A stretch of 64,000 bases of DNA from Lonicera japonica (Eukaryota; Streptophyta; Magnoliopsida; Dipsacales; Caprifoliaceae). Under the pieces are notes generated by a model. The model was not told the DNA's origin, made no database searches, and saw only the letters and a list, made by a program, of their open reading frames with translations. Positions 37,598 to 49,223 of this stretch are shown here, piece by piece (the stretch's first letter is position 1; each line of letters opens with the position of its first letter). Position numbers and translations under genes: made by a program. Location: NCBI GenBank assembly GCA_021464415.1, contig CM038471.1:33143234-33207233 (forward strand), read 5' to 3'.

Positions 37598-39430
37598 TTA
37601 ATTCGCTTTTCCTAAACCCTGCCCGGGTGAGAAGTTCATTTTAGCCATCCATTGGTCAATTATCGGATTGAGGCCTGGGGCCACTTGAATCTTTGCTGGC
37701 AGCACAACTGGTGACTTGTAGGCTGGGTCATCCCGGATGAGTCCCACGGGATCAAAACTTTCTTCATCAGTGGTCAAGGCGTTAATCCCCGCAGGTGGAA
37801 CATGGTTGGGAAGGGGGTTGTTGGTAACATTGGGCCCGCCGGGTGCGGGGATGGTTCCGGCTTCAATGAGGTCCTGGATACGATGGTGAAGAGCCAAGCA
37901 GCGTTCTGTATCATGACCCGCTGCTTGATGGTATGCACAGTTCTCATTCATTCTCCAGGTGCTGGGAATAGGGTTTGGTGGAGGGCGTGGGTTGAGTGGG
38001 GTGATCAGTCCTGCTTTTCAGAGTAGTTCCAGGCTTTTGAACATGGTAGTGGGAAGGGTGTAGAAGTTTCTTCTTTTCTTGGCCTCGGTGCTCGAAAAAT
38101 CTCCTTGTGCAGGCCAACTCATTGGAGGGGCTTGTTGTGACTGTTGGAAGGAATTTTGTTGATAGGGGCATGAGCTTAGTTGATTCACGGCTGGAGTGGC
38201 TGTCTTTCTCTCAGTGTATGAGGCTTTCTTGGTATCAGTCTCTGCCTTTTTGGCCAATTCTTCCTCTACTTGCGACCCCATACTCAACAGGGCTCTGAAG
38301 TGTAGGAACACATGCTTTCCCATGCAACTCAGTACAGCTGGGGTGAAATTCTTCTGTATGATCTCCAACTGCTCTTCTTCATCAGGTCGTTTGGACATTT
38401 GGGAGGCCATCTCTCTCCAGCGTGTGATGAAATCACTGAAGCTTTCTTTCTCGCCTTGCTTGGCCATTTTCAGGTGTTTACGGGTAATTTCCAAATCCTC
38501 GTTGGACCCGTATTTGGTCATGAACTCCTTGACGATATCCCCCCAAGTTTTTGTGTGGTGTCTCTCCAAATCGAAAAACCATCTCAGGGCGGCACCCGTG
38601 AGAGTCATATGAAAGGCTTGAACCAACTCCGGCTCTCCGCAATCGGACACTTGCATAGATCTGATGTAGGATTGGAGGTGAGTTTTCGGGGGTGTGGTTC
38701 CTGTGAATTTGGTGATGGAAGGGAGTTTGAATCCCTGAGGTAGTCTTGCTTCTGGGTAGAGGGAGAAGGCATTCATATCTGTGATCTCGTCTGCCCCTTT
38801 TATCAGAGAAATCCCTTTTTGCAGAACCTTCATCTGCTCTTTCAGTTTCTTTATTTCTTCACTTTCTTTCGACACCTCATTGGGCTGTTCTCGAGCTATA
38901 ACCGATTCTGCATATACTGCCCGAAATCGGTTGATGTCTGGGTACTCATTAAGAGGGGCTACCGGGGCCGGTGGTGGAATAAGTCTTGCGGGGACTTGTG
39001 ACCATGGCTGGTATTGGGGATCAAGGCCTTGCTGAGGTTGTGGCCAGATGATGGGTGGCTCCTGTTGTTGGTAAGTGGGGCCTGAATCCGGGGCCCATTA
39101 ATTTTGGTTATTGAGATCGGTCTGAACGGGACCGGGTGGGATAGGACCCGTTGGTGGTGGGTTGGTTTCTTGGACCGGGGGAAGCACTTGTGAAGACTGC
39201 CCTTGATTCTTATCTCGATTTAGTGGTAGCCGCTCAAACCCTGGTGGTGAGGCCCGTCCAGCTGACAATTCTGCTACTCGGACTCGGGTACTCTGTTGCT
39301 CACTCGTGAGGTTTGCTAAATTCATGCTGACGGTCATTAGGAAACGATGCATCTCGGCTAAAGTTGACTGAGCTGCAGATGCCTCGGCTAGGCTCTGATC
39401 TATCTCTTGATTCTCACGTCCATCGGCCAT
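37598..39430 (-). pseudogene. Gypsy gag, broken
   Basis: Starts at ATG 39430 (MADGRENQE). A TAA at 39098-39100 interrupts it; the same frame then stays open to 38018 and contains the Retrotrans_gag core (ALRWFFDLERH..TWGDIVKEFMTKYGS..SFSDFITRWREMA). After a frame change the segment 37951-37598 has the nucleocapsid-like CAYHQAAGHDTERCLALHH motif. Gln/Pro-rich stretches flank the core, as usual in this group. Confidence 0.85.
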
Positions 39431-40162
39431 TTCAGGTGTGCTTGGTCTTACTAGTCTTCCGGTATGATCTCGATCGGCCCAACCTTTCAGTTTGTCATTG
39501 TATTATAGCTGTAGACGAAACCACGTGGCGAAGATGAAGGAAGACTACTATGCGACTCGATTTTGCCAAAAGAACCACTAAAAATCGCCGAGGAAAACTC
39601 GGATTTTAAAAAGGTGTTGTAAAGTAAGCCGTAAGGTGGTACATCCCCTACGGTTGTTTGACAAGTGTTTTTAGCCTACTCGATCTTATATGCAGCGCAG
39701 GTGTACGAACGGTTAAGGCTTCAGGCTCCCTCCTATTTGGCAAGACCTTGCGATATACCCCAGGGGCGAGTACGTGCAAGAGCCTTTTGATATACTTCCT
39801 GGGTACGTGAGTGTTCTCATCACTCGATATACCTCGGGGGCGTACTTGGCTAAGGAGAGTGGAAGTAAATGCTTTCGGTTTATGTTGGCCGAAGCAAGCC
39901 AACTCCCTACTCACTTATAATACTTCTGAGGGTTTGGGGTAAATTCACACTCGTAAAACCAATACATGATTTGTGAAAGTGCGTGTAAAGTTCGAAAGGT
40001 TGGTTTCATAAATATCATTATCTTTATTACATATTTTTGAAAAACTCCCATTTTTAGAAAAAGGTTTCTTCTCAATCAATTAACATAAGTAGGGAAAGCA
40101 GTAAAAGTAAGTATTCAACAGATAAACAAAAGTCCACATATAAGAGTCTAGTTTTCTAACAG

Positions 40163-40180
40163 TCCCCAGCAGAGTCGCCA
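40163..40180 (-). other. Gypsy primer-binding site (tRNA-Arg type)
   Basis: The minus strand reads TGGCGACTCTGCTGGGGA one base after the LTR end TCTCACA. Ogre-type elements are known to use tRNA-Arg as primer; the tRNA match itself was not computed. Confidence 0.7.
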
Positions 40181-40700
40181 CTGTGAGAATCCACAAATGC
40201 GACCCCCGGGTCTCGTCCCCGTTCGTTGGGCTTCTGAAACGTCGGAACGGATTCCGTCGTTCCTTTTGCTGGAGTACCTTGGTTGATGGTTCACATCAGG
40301 TGTTCCTATGTTCTATTTCTAAATGCAAGAGGGTTCGTTCAGAGTCGCCAGTAGGTTTTATGAGAAAACGCACAAAAGAGGTTGTGTAAGAGGAAAGGCT
40401 ACAGTTTAAGCCTTTCTTTACACGTTTGTCTACGAAACCAGGATTCTATAGGGTTCGAAAACTATATTACGGTTTGGGAAGGTGTTAAGCACCCATTCTG
40501 CCCTTTCGGTCTCTAGTGGTCTTTTATATGTTTATTATATGTTGAAAAACTTGGATACTTTTACTGACAGTCTACTACTTTTCAAGTGAAAACCCTAATT
40601 TTGGGAAAACGGGGAAAGGGATGAAAACCTCTGTGTTCCGAGATCCAATGTTTAGTTTTAGGAAAGACAAATATAAGTGACAAGAGTTGTTTTACTTTAG

Positions 40701-41388
40701 GGGCTCGTTTGGTTCGAGTTTTAGGAATGGAATTTGCATTCTAGATGCCAGGAATCCTTTATTCCTGTCATCCTTTATTGGATTCCATTAATGCTCGTTT
40801 GGTTGGAATTTTAGGAATGAACTCGGCAATTTTTTTTTTTAAAATTTTCTAGATTTTTTTTTTCATTTACTGGGAAAAATATTTTTTTTTTCATTTTTTG
40901 GGAAAAAATAATTTTTTTCATTTTTTGGTAATTTTTTTTCATTTACTGGGAAAAATATTTTTTTTTCATTTTTTGGGAAAAAATAATTTTTTTCATTTTT
41001 TGGTAATTTTTTTTCATTTTCTGGGAAAAAAAAAAATTTCACTTTCTAGGGAAAAAATAATTTTTTTCATTTTCTGGAAAAAAAAAATTCGCTTTCTGGG
41101 AAAAAAATATTTTTAAAAATTTTCTGGAATTTTTTTTTCATTTTCTAGGAATTTTTTTATTTTTTTCATTTTCTGGAAAAAAAAAAAAAGGATTCCTCAA
41201 ATTAGGAATCCAAGATTCCTCCCAATTTATAAGGGAATAGATTTTGGCAAAATGGGGGAATTTATAAGGGAATTTAGGATTCCTAGGAATCCTAAATTCC
41301 TACCTAAAACTCCAACCAAACAAAATAATCCTCAAAGAATGGAATTTAGGATTCCAGGAATCCTCAAAAGCTCAAACCAAACGAGCCC
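40701..41388. mobile_element. MITE nested in gypsy LTR, 688 bp, with inner copy and T-rich array
   Basis: TIRs GGGCTCGTTTGGTTCGAG and, inverted, GGGCTCGTTTGGTTTGAG are flanked by a 3-bp TAG duplication (40698-40700 and 41389-41391). A second, inner inverted pair starts at about 40794 (GCTCGTTTGGTTGGA) and is answered near 41308-41325, indicating a self-nested or internally duplicated element. The centre is a T-rich tandem array. Harbinger/Tourist type is inferred from the 3-bp duplication. Confidence 0.75.
40838..41180. repeat. T-rich minisatellite within the MITE
   Basis: Repeats of the form TTTTTCATTTTTTGGGAAAA, with a roughly 73-75 bp higher-order unit occurring twice in succession (about 40858-41003). 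Apparent reading frames here are low-complexity artefacts. Confidence 0.75.
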
Positions 41389-42084
41389 TAGAGGGAGTTT
41401 TACCGTGTTATTTCTCAGATAACAACGATTTTTCTCGGGTTTGGATTTATTTGGGAAAAGGTGTTGGATCTTGTATCAGAACTAATTCAATATGGAATTG
41501 GAACTCTTGAGGGGAGTTCTACCAGACATATCACAATCTATGAAACAGATAGGATATACCGAGTTTTTAATTCCTAAGTAAGTTTTACCGGTCCGGATTT
41601 TGAAAATAGAATTTTATCCAGATGATAATATACTTACTCTTATGGTTTTGAAAATAATTTTATCAGGGTCTCCTTGTTTTGAAAACGGTAGACTATTTGT
41701 AACTTGGCAATAAGTTTATTCAAATAAAACGTGGACAAAACAACAAAAATAAAACAAGTGCACAGATATTTAATGTCAAATACTAGAAGAGACTTTCTTT
41801 ACCTTTCCGACGAGAATAATAATAAGAGAGAAAATATAATACGGCGGAGAGACTTCCGGCGATAATAATCTTTTCCTTCTTCAGATATTTCCGAGAATTC
41901 GATTCCAGAGACGGGACACGTCGAGTGTCGGGAATAGATTCGATAATTCTTCATAAATAAGACGAGAATCGAGAATGCTTGATGAAAGACTACAAAATCA
42001 GATATAAACCAATAATTCTTCCCTCCCAAGTTGCTGTCCTTGACCCTTGGGGGTGTTGGCCTATTTATACTGCTCGGGGAAGAT

Positions 42085-42292
42085 TGTCGCGCGACATATC
42101 CCCAGAAAGGGCAAGTGTCGCGCAACATAGTGTACAATATCGCGCGACAAACGGCTGAAGTGATGTTTCTGACAGACTGATTTGTCAGAGAGTGAATGGT
42201 CGGGGTCAGAGGGGTTTGTCGTGCGACAAAGGAATGATTGTCGCGCGACATATCAATGATTGTCGCGCGACATACTGATATGTCGTGCGACA
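42085..42292 (-). promoter_or_regulatory. Palindrome cluster TGTCGCGCGACA in gypsy LTR U3
   Basis: Seven 12-bp sites at 42085, 42116, 42138, 42217, 42239, 42261 and 42281. Three are perfect TGTCGCGCGACA; the others have one or two changes such as TGTCGTGCGACA. The cluster begins about 15 bases upstream of TATAAATAG on the minus strand. The CG-rich cores stand out against AT-rich surroundings. Confidence 0.65.
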
Positions 42293-42432
42293 ATGTCACT
42301 TAAAAATAGGTTTGTTGGCCAACAAACCCTTTCGGGGTAGTTTCGGGTGCTCGGGTGGGTCCCGGACCCAAAAACAGTAGTTCTCGAAAGTCGTTAGGGT
42401 TCTTGCGGGGGTCACGGATCGGGGTGTCTACA

Positions 42433-43500
42433 GATTGTATATATTATCCAAGCTGAGTCGTGTGCCCATGTTAAAACACCTTTTATAGGGACATGGATAT
42501 AATTTGGTCGCACTATTGCTATTCTCTCGTATGAAGGACAAGAAATCGTTTACCTCCACAACGAATTTGGGAGAACCTCTTCAACATTTCATCCAACTCT
42601 TATCTATTTTCACTTTCTTATATATCAGAAAACAATATTACAAATTTATAAATTTATACTATAAACATAAAATTTATCAACAACTAACAATAATAGTAGC
42701 TATATTTTCAACATCAAACATACATTTTTTACACTAATCTCAACATTTATATTATTTTAAACACTTAGTATATTTCTTTAACACTAAAAATCTAGAAATT
42801 TATACTATAAACATAAAAATTTGCAAAAATTAACAATAATACGGACCTAGTGATCAAATAAGGCCAACAACTAACAACAATATTATATTTTGAACACCAA
42901 ACATACATCTTTTACACTAATCTCAACATTTATATAAACAAAAAAATTAGTTAAAAATTAATATGAATAAGAAGTAGAGTACCTATAGATGAAACGAAGT
43001 CTTTGATGAGGGAAATGATGTCGATTTGCAATTTGCAATTTGAAATCGTCAAAATCGTCCAAAAATCACCCAAAATCACTCTAAAAGCTTAAATCTTGAA
43101 AATGGAGGAGGAGCTACTATTTTGATGATGAACAGCCTCTTAGGCGACATATTATCTTAAGTGTGTCGCCTAAGATACGTCAGTCACCCCCATTTACTAA
43201 CTACAAAAAAGTATCGATGGTCAAACGGAACTTAGGCGACATACAATTAAGGTATGTCGCCTATGTAATTTTCTTATGAGACATTATATGTATGTCTCCT
43301 AAAAGAAGTACTTAGGAGACATATGGAGTATATATGTCACCTAAGGAAGTAATTAGGTGACACACTAAATGTATGTCTCCTAAATGACTCTATGAAGAGA
43401 CATACAAAATGTATGTCTCCTACGATGTATTTTAGGAGACATATACTCAATAAGGTATGTCGCCCAAGACCCCAACTGGTGTAGTTGAAAGCTACTAACC
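42433..43500. mobile_element. Probable CACTA (En/Spm)-like terminal region with subterminal inverted repeats
   Basis: The right part (43140-43467) holds seven head-to-head pairs of TTAGGCGACATA-type half-sites. Read on the minus strand the end is CTACACCAGTTGGGGTCTTG, close to the CACTACA termini of CACTA elements, whose subterminal motifs bind the element's own protein. No transposase is present. The gypsy LTR abuts this region at 42432. Assignment is tentative. Confidence 0.45.
43140..43467. repeat. Seven inverted pairs of TTAGGNGACATA / TATGTCNCCTAA
   Basis: Left arms start near 43140, 43231, 43274, 43310, 43351, 43393 and 43430, and each is answered 6-16 bases later by its reverse complement. 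The two bases after TATGTC vary between GC, TC and AC. Each pair can form a hairpin. Some arms contain TGTCTC, the core auxin-response element, probably by chance. Confidence 0.8.
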
Positions 43501-43919
43501 AATTCACCAAAATAATATATTAGTCGACAATTAACCTTTTATTAAGTATATCTAAATCTAAATAAAAAATATTGTTTTAATTTAATTTATCATTACAAAA
43601 TAATGCAGAAATTTTTTTAAAAACTGACACAAGTGTTTTAGACAAAAAAAATTGGCAAAACAAAACAAAACTTGCGCTGGTACATACCACGATATTTGCA
43701 AAAAATGTCACGAAAAAAAGTCGCAAAAATTACTTTTCTTATAATAAAGGGAAAATGAGACTAAGTGTATAAATGTGTATTAAGCAAAGGATTGTGGTTA
43801 AATGATAATTATTGCCTCACATATCCCACATGTGTGCTACACTTGCAGAAAATGGAAAGGACCATAGTGACACACGATTGATAATTTAGGGTAAGAAATC
43901 TATCTAAGGATAAAATTAT

Positions 43920-45551
43920 GGATCATTTGAGTTCTGGATACCACTAATTTACGAAAATTGGGCTTTAAATACCAAAGTTTATGGTAATTGTGTTTTGGGT
44001 ATCATTTTGCACCATTCTATCATTCAATCAACGTTGACTATTAACTTAACACTTTTCTGACCAAATTATCCTTGTTTAATAGCAAAAGGTATAAAATTTA
44101 CTTTACACATACAATTAATACATCTCAACAAAAAAAAATTGTCGAAAAAATGATCATCCATTTTATTCTGTAATATGGCCTATCAAAATCAACTTTATGG
44201 TATAAATTAAATTAATGAAAACCCACTTTAAAAGAAACGGACAAAGGGCAAAGGAAATGAGATAATAAATCTAAGGGAATTGAATGTAGCTAATGGTGAT
44301 GGTGAACAACAAGAAGCTTGGCCTACAAACTTTAAATTTATGGCCCTCTTTTTTATTATTATTAGCGCAACAAATCTAATCCTACAGAGGGAATACCAAG
44401 AACACGGCAATTTGATAAAAACACATTTTAGAGAGAGAGAGAGAGAAATTCTACATTTCATCTTCTTTTTTTGGGTACATCCTTTAGTTCTTCAAATTTT
44501 TAGTTTCAATTTTATTTAATTACAATTTTAGCTTTGGTTTTTATCTATCTTTTCTCTTCTGATTCCTCTCTCTCTAGAATGCCTATTTATGCATGCGTAT
44601 ATACCCAATTATTCTTCAATTATAGAGCAACCCACAAATTACAAGCTCCCAAATCCGCTTCCCTCTATTGTCATGTATGGGTCTAGAGCAGAAATCCAAT
44701 TCTCATTCTGAAATGCCTATCCGGGTTGGTTTTATAGTGGACTGAGGGGGATTTTGTGGAGAAGGGGCAAAGGTGAAATGGGAATTCGGAGTTAGGGGGA
44801 GGAGAGAGAAAGTGAGAGAGTTTAAAAAGAGAAAAGGGTGGAGATGGTGGTGGTTGCGAGGGTTTGGTCAAAGATGGTGGGTAGAGTGGAGTGTTCAAGG
44901 AGGATTTGGTTAGAGATGGTAGCCAAAGATGTGTATATATGTATATATCGTACATTTCTCCAACACATTTCTCTGTTTCACGCTAGTTTCAATCCAAAAT
45001 TCATTCAATTATGAGCAGCTCAACAAAACCCAAAATGAGATCTGTATTTAATTTAGCCTACGATCGAGGTTGAAAGAATAAAAAAACAAAGAGATAAGGA
45101 AAAACCCAAAACAAGGTCCATATATATTATATATATATATATATATATTGCAGCAATATTTATTTATTTATTCTCACCTCAATTCCATAAATGGCGTCTA
45201 GGGTTTGATCCTCACCTTCAGTTCAACAACTTGATCTTCACCTTCCTTCACTTCATTTGGCATAGATTATATGGATTACCAACAACAATTCCAATCAATT
45301 AGCATTTGTGTGTCTAGTTCCATTTCCCCCTTGCTTTCTCCCTATTCTTGTTTTTGATCATATATGAATTTGTGATGCCTATGTTGACAACATGTGGGGG
45401 CATTTACAATATCAAGTGATTAATTGGACTAATTTAACAGTCAACGTTGGACGAAATAGTGCAAAATGATATCCAAAGTATAGTTACCAGAGACTTTGGT
45501 ACTCAAAGCTCAATTTCAATAAATTAATGATAACCAAAACCCAAATGACCC
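43920..45551. mobile_element. Mutator-like element with long TIRs, 1,632 bp
   Basis: A perfect 9-bp target duplication TAAAATTAT (43911-43919 and 45552-45560) brackets TIRs of about 140 bp with substitutions (GGATCATTTGAGTTCTGGAT versus inverted GGGTCATTTGGGTTTTGGTT; both contain AACGTTGACT and ATCATTTTGCAC). No transposase is visible. The interior has GA-rich and pyrimidine-rich leader-like stretches (about 44430-44450 and 44740-44900) that could be captured host sequence. A related terminus lies at 50328-50405. Confidence 0.8.
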
Positions 45552-45560
45552 TAAAATTAT

Positions 45561-48004
45561 TATCAATAACTAATGACATAGACATTGCCATATTTATAAC
45601 ACCCATGTAAATTATCATTCAAATGGACCCACAAACTTGTTGCTTGTGTGTTACCCTTGCCATGGTCTTAATTGTACTTTCTTAATATTGTCTGGGTAAT
45701 GACAAAAATATTTTATCATTCTTAAATTATTTTTTTCACCAAAAAAAATTCTTAAATTATTTTTAATGATATTTTATAAAAATCTTTTAGGATATTTTTC
45801 TATCCAATAATGATAACGGTGATAAAAATCTCTGATCATAATTATTATAAATTCCATGTAATGATGTATAACTCAATCAAGGTAGTTTTAAAAAAAATAA
45901 AAATTGAACAACTAAGTGATAAAGTGTGATAATTTTATTCTAATTCCTGAATAAAGTTTGTTTTTTAATTCTTGATTAGAGTGTTTTTATTCAGAAAAAG
46001 AAAAAATGAAAAAAAAGGATAATCACAAGCAAACAGAAAATTTTGGTACATAAAATATATTGAATAACTTTAATTATTCAGTTACTTTTAAATAAGCCAG
46101 AATTTTTTACTAATAAAATTCATTTTATATACTAATATTTTTTAATATACTTTTGTTGTGTTTGATTACATAAAAATGTCGCAAAGCTAGATTTGTTTGA
46201 AAATAATAGTAAGATAGTTGTATTAGTTGGTGTTTTAAATTAATGAAAGACTATTGTGTTTTACTTTTTGCACTATTTTATGTAGTTGGATGCACTATAT
46301 GTAAATCAATTTGCAAACACTTAAGGCAATTAAATTTTCATGTAACACCATTACCTCTCATTTTCAACAATATATATATATATATATATAGGTCCGGTGA
46401 TGAGCGACTTTGACCATTAAAAATGGGTTAACCAAAAATTTAAAATTTTAACGGTCAGTAATACGCGTACCTATTAAATTTTTAGTTAATCAACTCTCTA
46501 TTGAATTTTTTAATGATAATTAGTGTAGATAATCTAATAATCATGTAAATTGGTTTCTACAAATTTTATCAAAAATTTCATCGGTTTACCCCCTCCAAAT
46601 GGTTGGTCCACTTAATACATATATTAGTTACTTAGAATTAATTGCCTCCAGGTAAGTTATGTCGATGACTAAATAACTTTATTTTGTTTACTAATTTTTT
46701 TTAAAAAAAATTTACGAGGTTTGATTACATGTGAATGATGTTGGAGGAGATTGATTTTGAAGAAAAATGTAAAATAGTGTTTTTAGTTAGCATTCTAAAG
46801 GAAATAACGCGTGGTGTTTTAATTTACTCTAAATTACATTATTACCCCATATTTTAATGAAAATTGCGCATAAAAATTAAAACAACTCATTTTTCACTTA
46901 CCACCACTACCACCAATTTTCATGGCATAATTTGTGCATTGTGTTTACCCCCACAAATTAAAGAAAGTAATATATGTACATATATATCTTTCATATTTTT
47001 TTATACAAAAACAAAAATAAAATTATTTTTATGAAAATTCCTTCATACATCAATGCCGTCCCTTAGTATAGGCGACTTAAGAGGAAACTTTGGTCGCTAA
47101 ACTATTAAAGAGAAGGCTTTAACTTATGAAATAATTTTGTTCATTTATTTCTGTAAAAAAGAAAACATACATAGTTCAACTACCCAAATTGCAGTTCAGA
47201 GCATTTAATTAAGTGGCTGAGTGGCGAAAAAAAATTCAATGATTGTTGGCCAAGTCAATCATTTATTCTTTATCTATGTAATTTATCTTTTAGTTGTGAA
47301 CTTCTCTTTTTAGCAATAATTTTTTGAACTATATAATCATATATAGTATTTTGTTTTAGTTTGGACATGTATTAGAAGTCCGATTTATGTTGATATTATG
47401 GATCATATATTGTTTGAAAATTCAAAATAAATTCGAATTTTTGGTTGTCTTGGAATTTGGATGAGGCTGAATTGTATGAAATTTTTATTATTTTGATTTT
47501 ATTGTTATATTTATATGCAATTATGAAACCACCGTATCATGAGATAAATATATAATAGTCTTTTTACTTTACAGAATTTATTTTCACTTGGATTGTGTTT
47601 GCATGGATTTATTTGTCGCAGAAAATGGTCCTTTTCCACTGAAACTAATTTGAACTTTTATATAGTGTTTGATTACTATTTTTTTTCAAGGAAAACGATT
47701 TTCTAGTGAGTCGTCATGCACGCGACCTTTTTTGTCCTTAAAAACATGAAAAAATGATTCTCATGAATTTCCTACGTAACTTATTTTTCAGGAAATGAAA
47801 AAAAAAAAAAGTGGGAAAAAAAGCCAACAACTGCCCTGACATTTTCCATTGACTTGTTTAGAATTCCTTTCCATGCTAATTTCATGTATATTCTGACGAT
47901 TTTTTGTGGATATTAGAGACAAATTATTCATCGCCATGACACCAAATGTTGATCTTCTATAGGATTTTGGTTTTAATAGTTTAAAGACTTTTCGAAAAAC
48001 TACT
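45561..48004. other. Gene-free AT-rich stretch
   Basis: Only short TA microsatellites (about 46370-46390) and A/T runs. No gene, tRNA or complete TE boundary recognised. Confidence 0.4.
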
Positions 48005-48046
48005 GGGTGAGAAACTTAATTTGGCGGGTGCATTTAAATTTACCCA
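48005..48046. mobile_element. Terminal fragment related to the MITE at 55666-56415
   Basis: GGGTGAGAAACTTAATTTGG followed by CGGGTGCATTTAAATTTACCC matches the right end of the complete element (GGGTGAGAAGCATG, then GTGGGTGCATTTAAAATCACCC). No left end was found nearby, so this is a fragment or a diverged deletion copy. Confidence 0.5.
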
Positions 48047-48059
48047 TAAATAAATATTT

Positions 48060-48560
48060 AGTTCAAACCCAGTTTTCTGTAAAGAAATAGGTAATATAGG
48101 TGTCACCCCATACATACATTTGTTGAAGTTGGATTAATTTGTTCAAGTCCAATTTTCCAGAAACATTAAGTCCAAATTCGGGGGATCTTCTACCCCGTGA
48201 TAAGACGAACAAGCAAAAATTTGAAGAGCGGCCTTTGGGTTTTTGCCGCAAGTTGTACGAATAATGTTTACCTGGCGAGAAACATATGCAAATGTGGTTT
48301 CGCTTGCGAATCCCACAAGTGTGTCGCCGTCCGATTGGGATTTCGTTTGGCCAACCGCAAGGCGTCATCGCTTGTATAGGGTTCAAAATAACAAATCCGA
48401 GTTTAAACATTGAAAAACCGAAAGGTAAGATCCCTCCGATCCAACAAGTCATGCGTGGTTGCGCTCTCGGCCGGGGAGATAATGTGCGGGTGGATTCAAG
48501 TAAATTATACGAAGAAGATTGTGTCTTAAATTTTATAGAATACAATCAAAAGCTTTAATT
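48060..48560. other. Unexplained GC-richer island with overlapping open frames
   Basis: Clearly less AT-rich than its surroundings. Long frames are open on both strands: minus 48063-48545, and plus 48197-48379 and 48286-48558. The last would read a soluble, Cys-containing segment with FGQPQGVIACIGF and IPPIQQVMRG. I recognise no family. It could be captured host coding sequence, part of an unrecognised element, or non-coding. Not called as a gene. Confidence 0.3.
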
Positions 48561-48947
48561 AGAAGACTCTAAACATGTAGACTCAAAAAAATAAAATTTA
48601 AGTTATCATAATGTTGTGACGAAACTGTGCACCAAACTTTTGTACTCAAAATACTGCACCAAATGTGTGATCGGTTAAATAATAATAATAGGGTACAAAA
48701 GTTTACTATACACATGACGCATGTGTCAGTTATACAGGCGTCCTACTAAAGTAATTAATTCTATAGCTCTATGACAAGATGTAATTGAAACATATATATT
48801 TAAATAATTGGTGCTGTCATTGATACACTCTAACTTACTACTATGTAACACTCTTTTAAAAAAAATGTTGATTATTCTATTGACACACATCATTTTTTTT
48901 ATTAGTTTTAATTAATGATTAAAACATTAAATACTCTCTTAAATTTC

Positions 48948-49079
48948 TTCTTCTTCTTCTTCTTCTTCATCATCATCATCATCACCACCACCACCACCAT
49001 TGCCGCCTCTTCTTCTTCTTCTTCTTCATCACCACCACCATTGCCGCCACCACCTCCATCATTGTTGCTACCACCCCCA
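48948..49079. repeat. Compound trinucleotide microsatellite (CTT/CAT/CAC)
   Basis: Runs of TTC, ATC, ACC and CCG/CCT triplets. They produce spurious Ser/His/Pro- or Asp/Glu/Gly-rich frames on both strands. Confidence 0.9.
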
Positions 49080-49223
49080 TCCAAATCATCATCCATCTCC
49101 AAAAGAAGTAGGATACTTATATTTTTGTTATTCCTTTACGTTTTCTTTTATTTATAAATCATTTGATACAAACAAACACAAAAAAAAAATTAAAAAATAG
49201 AAACCAAACACGAAGAATATTTA

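Larger units (their letters stand above)
34546..42432 (-). mobile_element. Tat/Ogre-type Ty3/gypsy retrotransposon, 3' half deleted
   Basis: On the minus strand: 5' LTR (42432 to 40182), tRNA-Arg-type primer site, gag, protease, reverse transcriptase and the start of RNase H, where it is cut off at about 34546 next to the copia LTR. Integrase and 3' LTR are absent. The DNG-type protease active site, the CxxH-type nucleocapsid motif and the primer site TGGCGACTCTGCTGGGGA fit the Tat/Ogre group. Stops, frameshifts and a 47-bp tandem duplication inactivate it. Confidence 0.85.
40182..42432 (-). repeat. Gypsy 5' LTR containing a nested MITE
   Basis: On the minus strand it begins TGTAGACACCCCGATCC (42432) and ends GGATTCTCACA (40182): 2,251 bp in total, about 1,560 without the MITE at 40701-41388. 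Presumed U3 has seven palindromes (42085-42292), followed by TATAAATAG (42069 to 42061). The homologous truncated LTR at 22812-23654 confirms the end. Only this LTR remains, so no target duplication can be tested. Confidence 0.8.

Noticed and set aside
40898..41116. Phe-rich open frame
   Set aside because: It lies wholly in the T-rich minisatellite of a MITE.
43270..43440. Auxin-response elements (TGTCTC) as true hormone-response sites
   Set aside because: They are variants of a transposon subterminal repeat in which the same positions also read GC or AC; no adjacent gene is present. Kept only as an incidental remark.
48908..49200. Reading frames rich in Ser/Pro/His or Asp/Glu/Gly
   Set aside because: They arise from a CTT/CAT/CAC trinucleotide microsatellite and exist in several frames at once.
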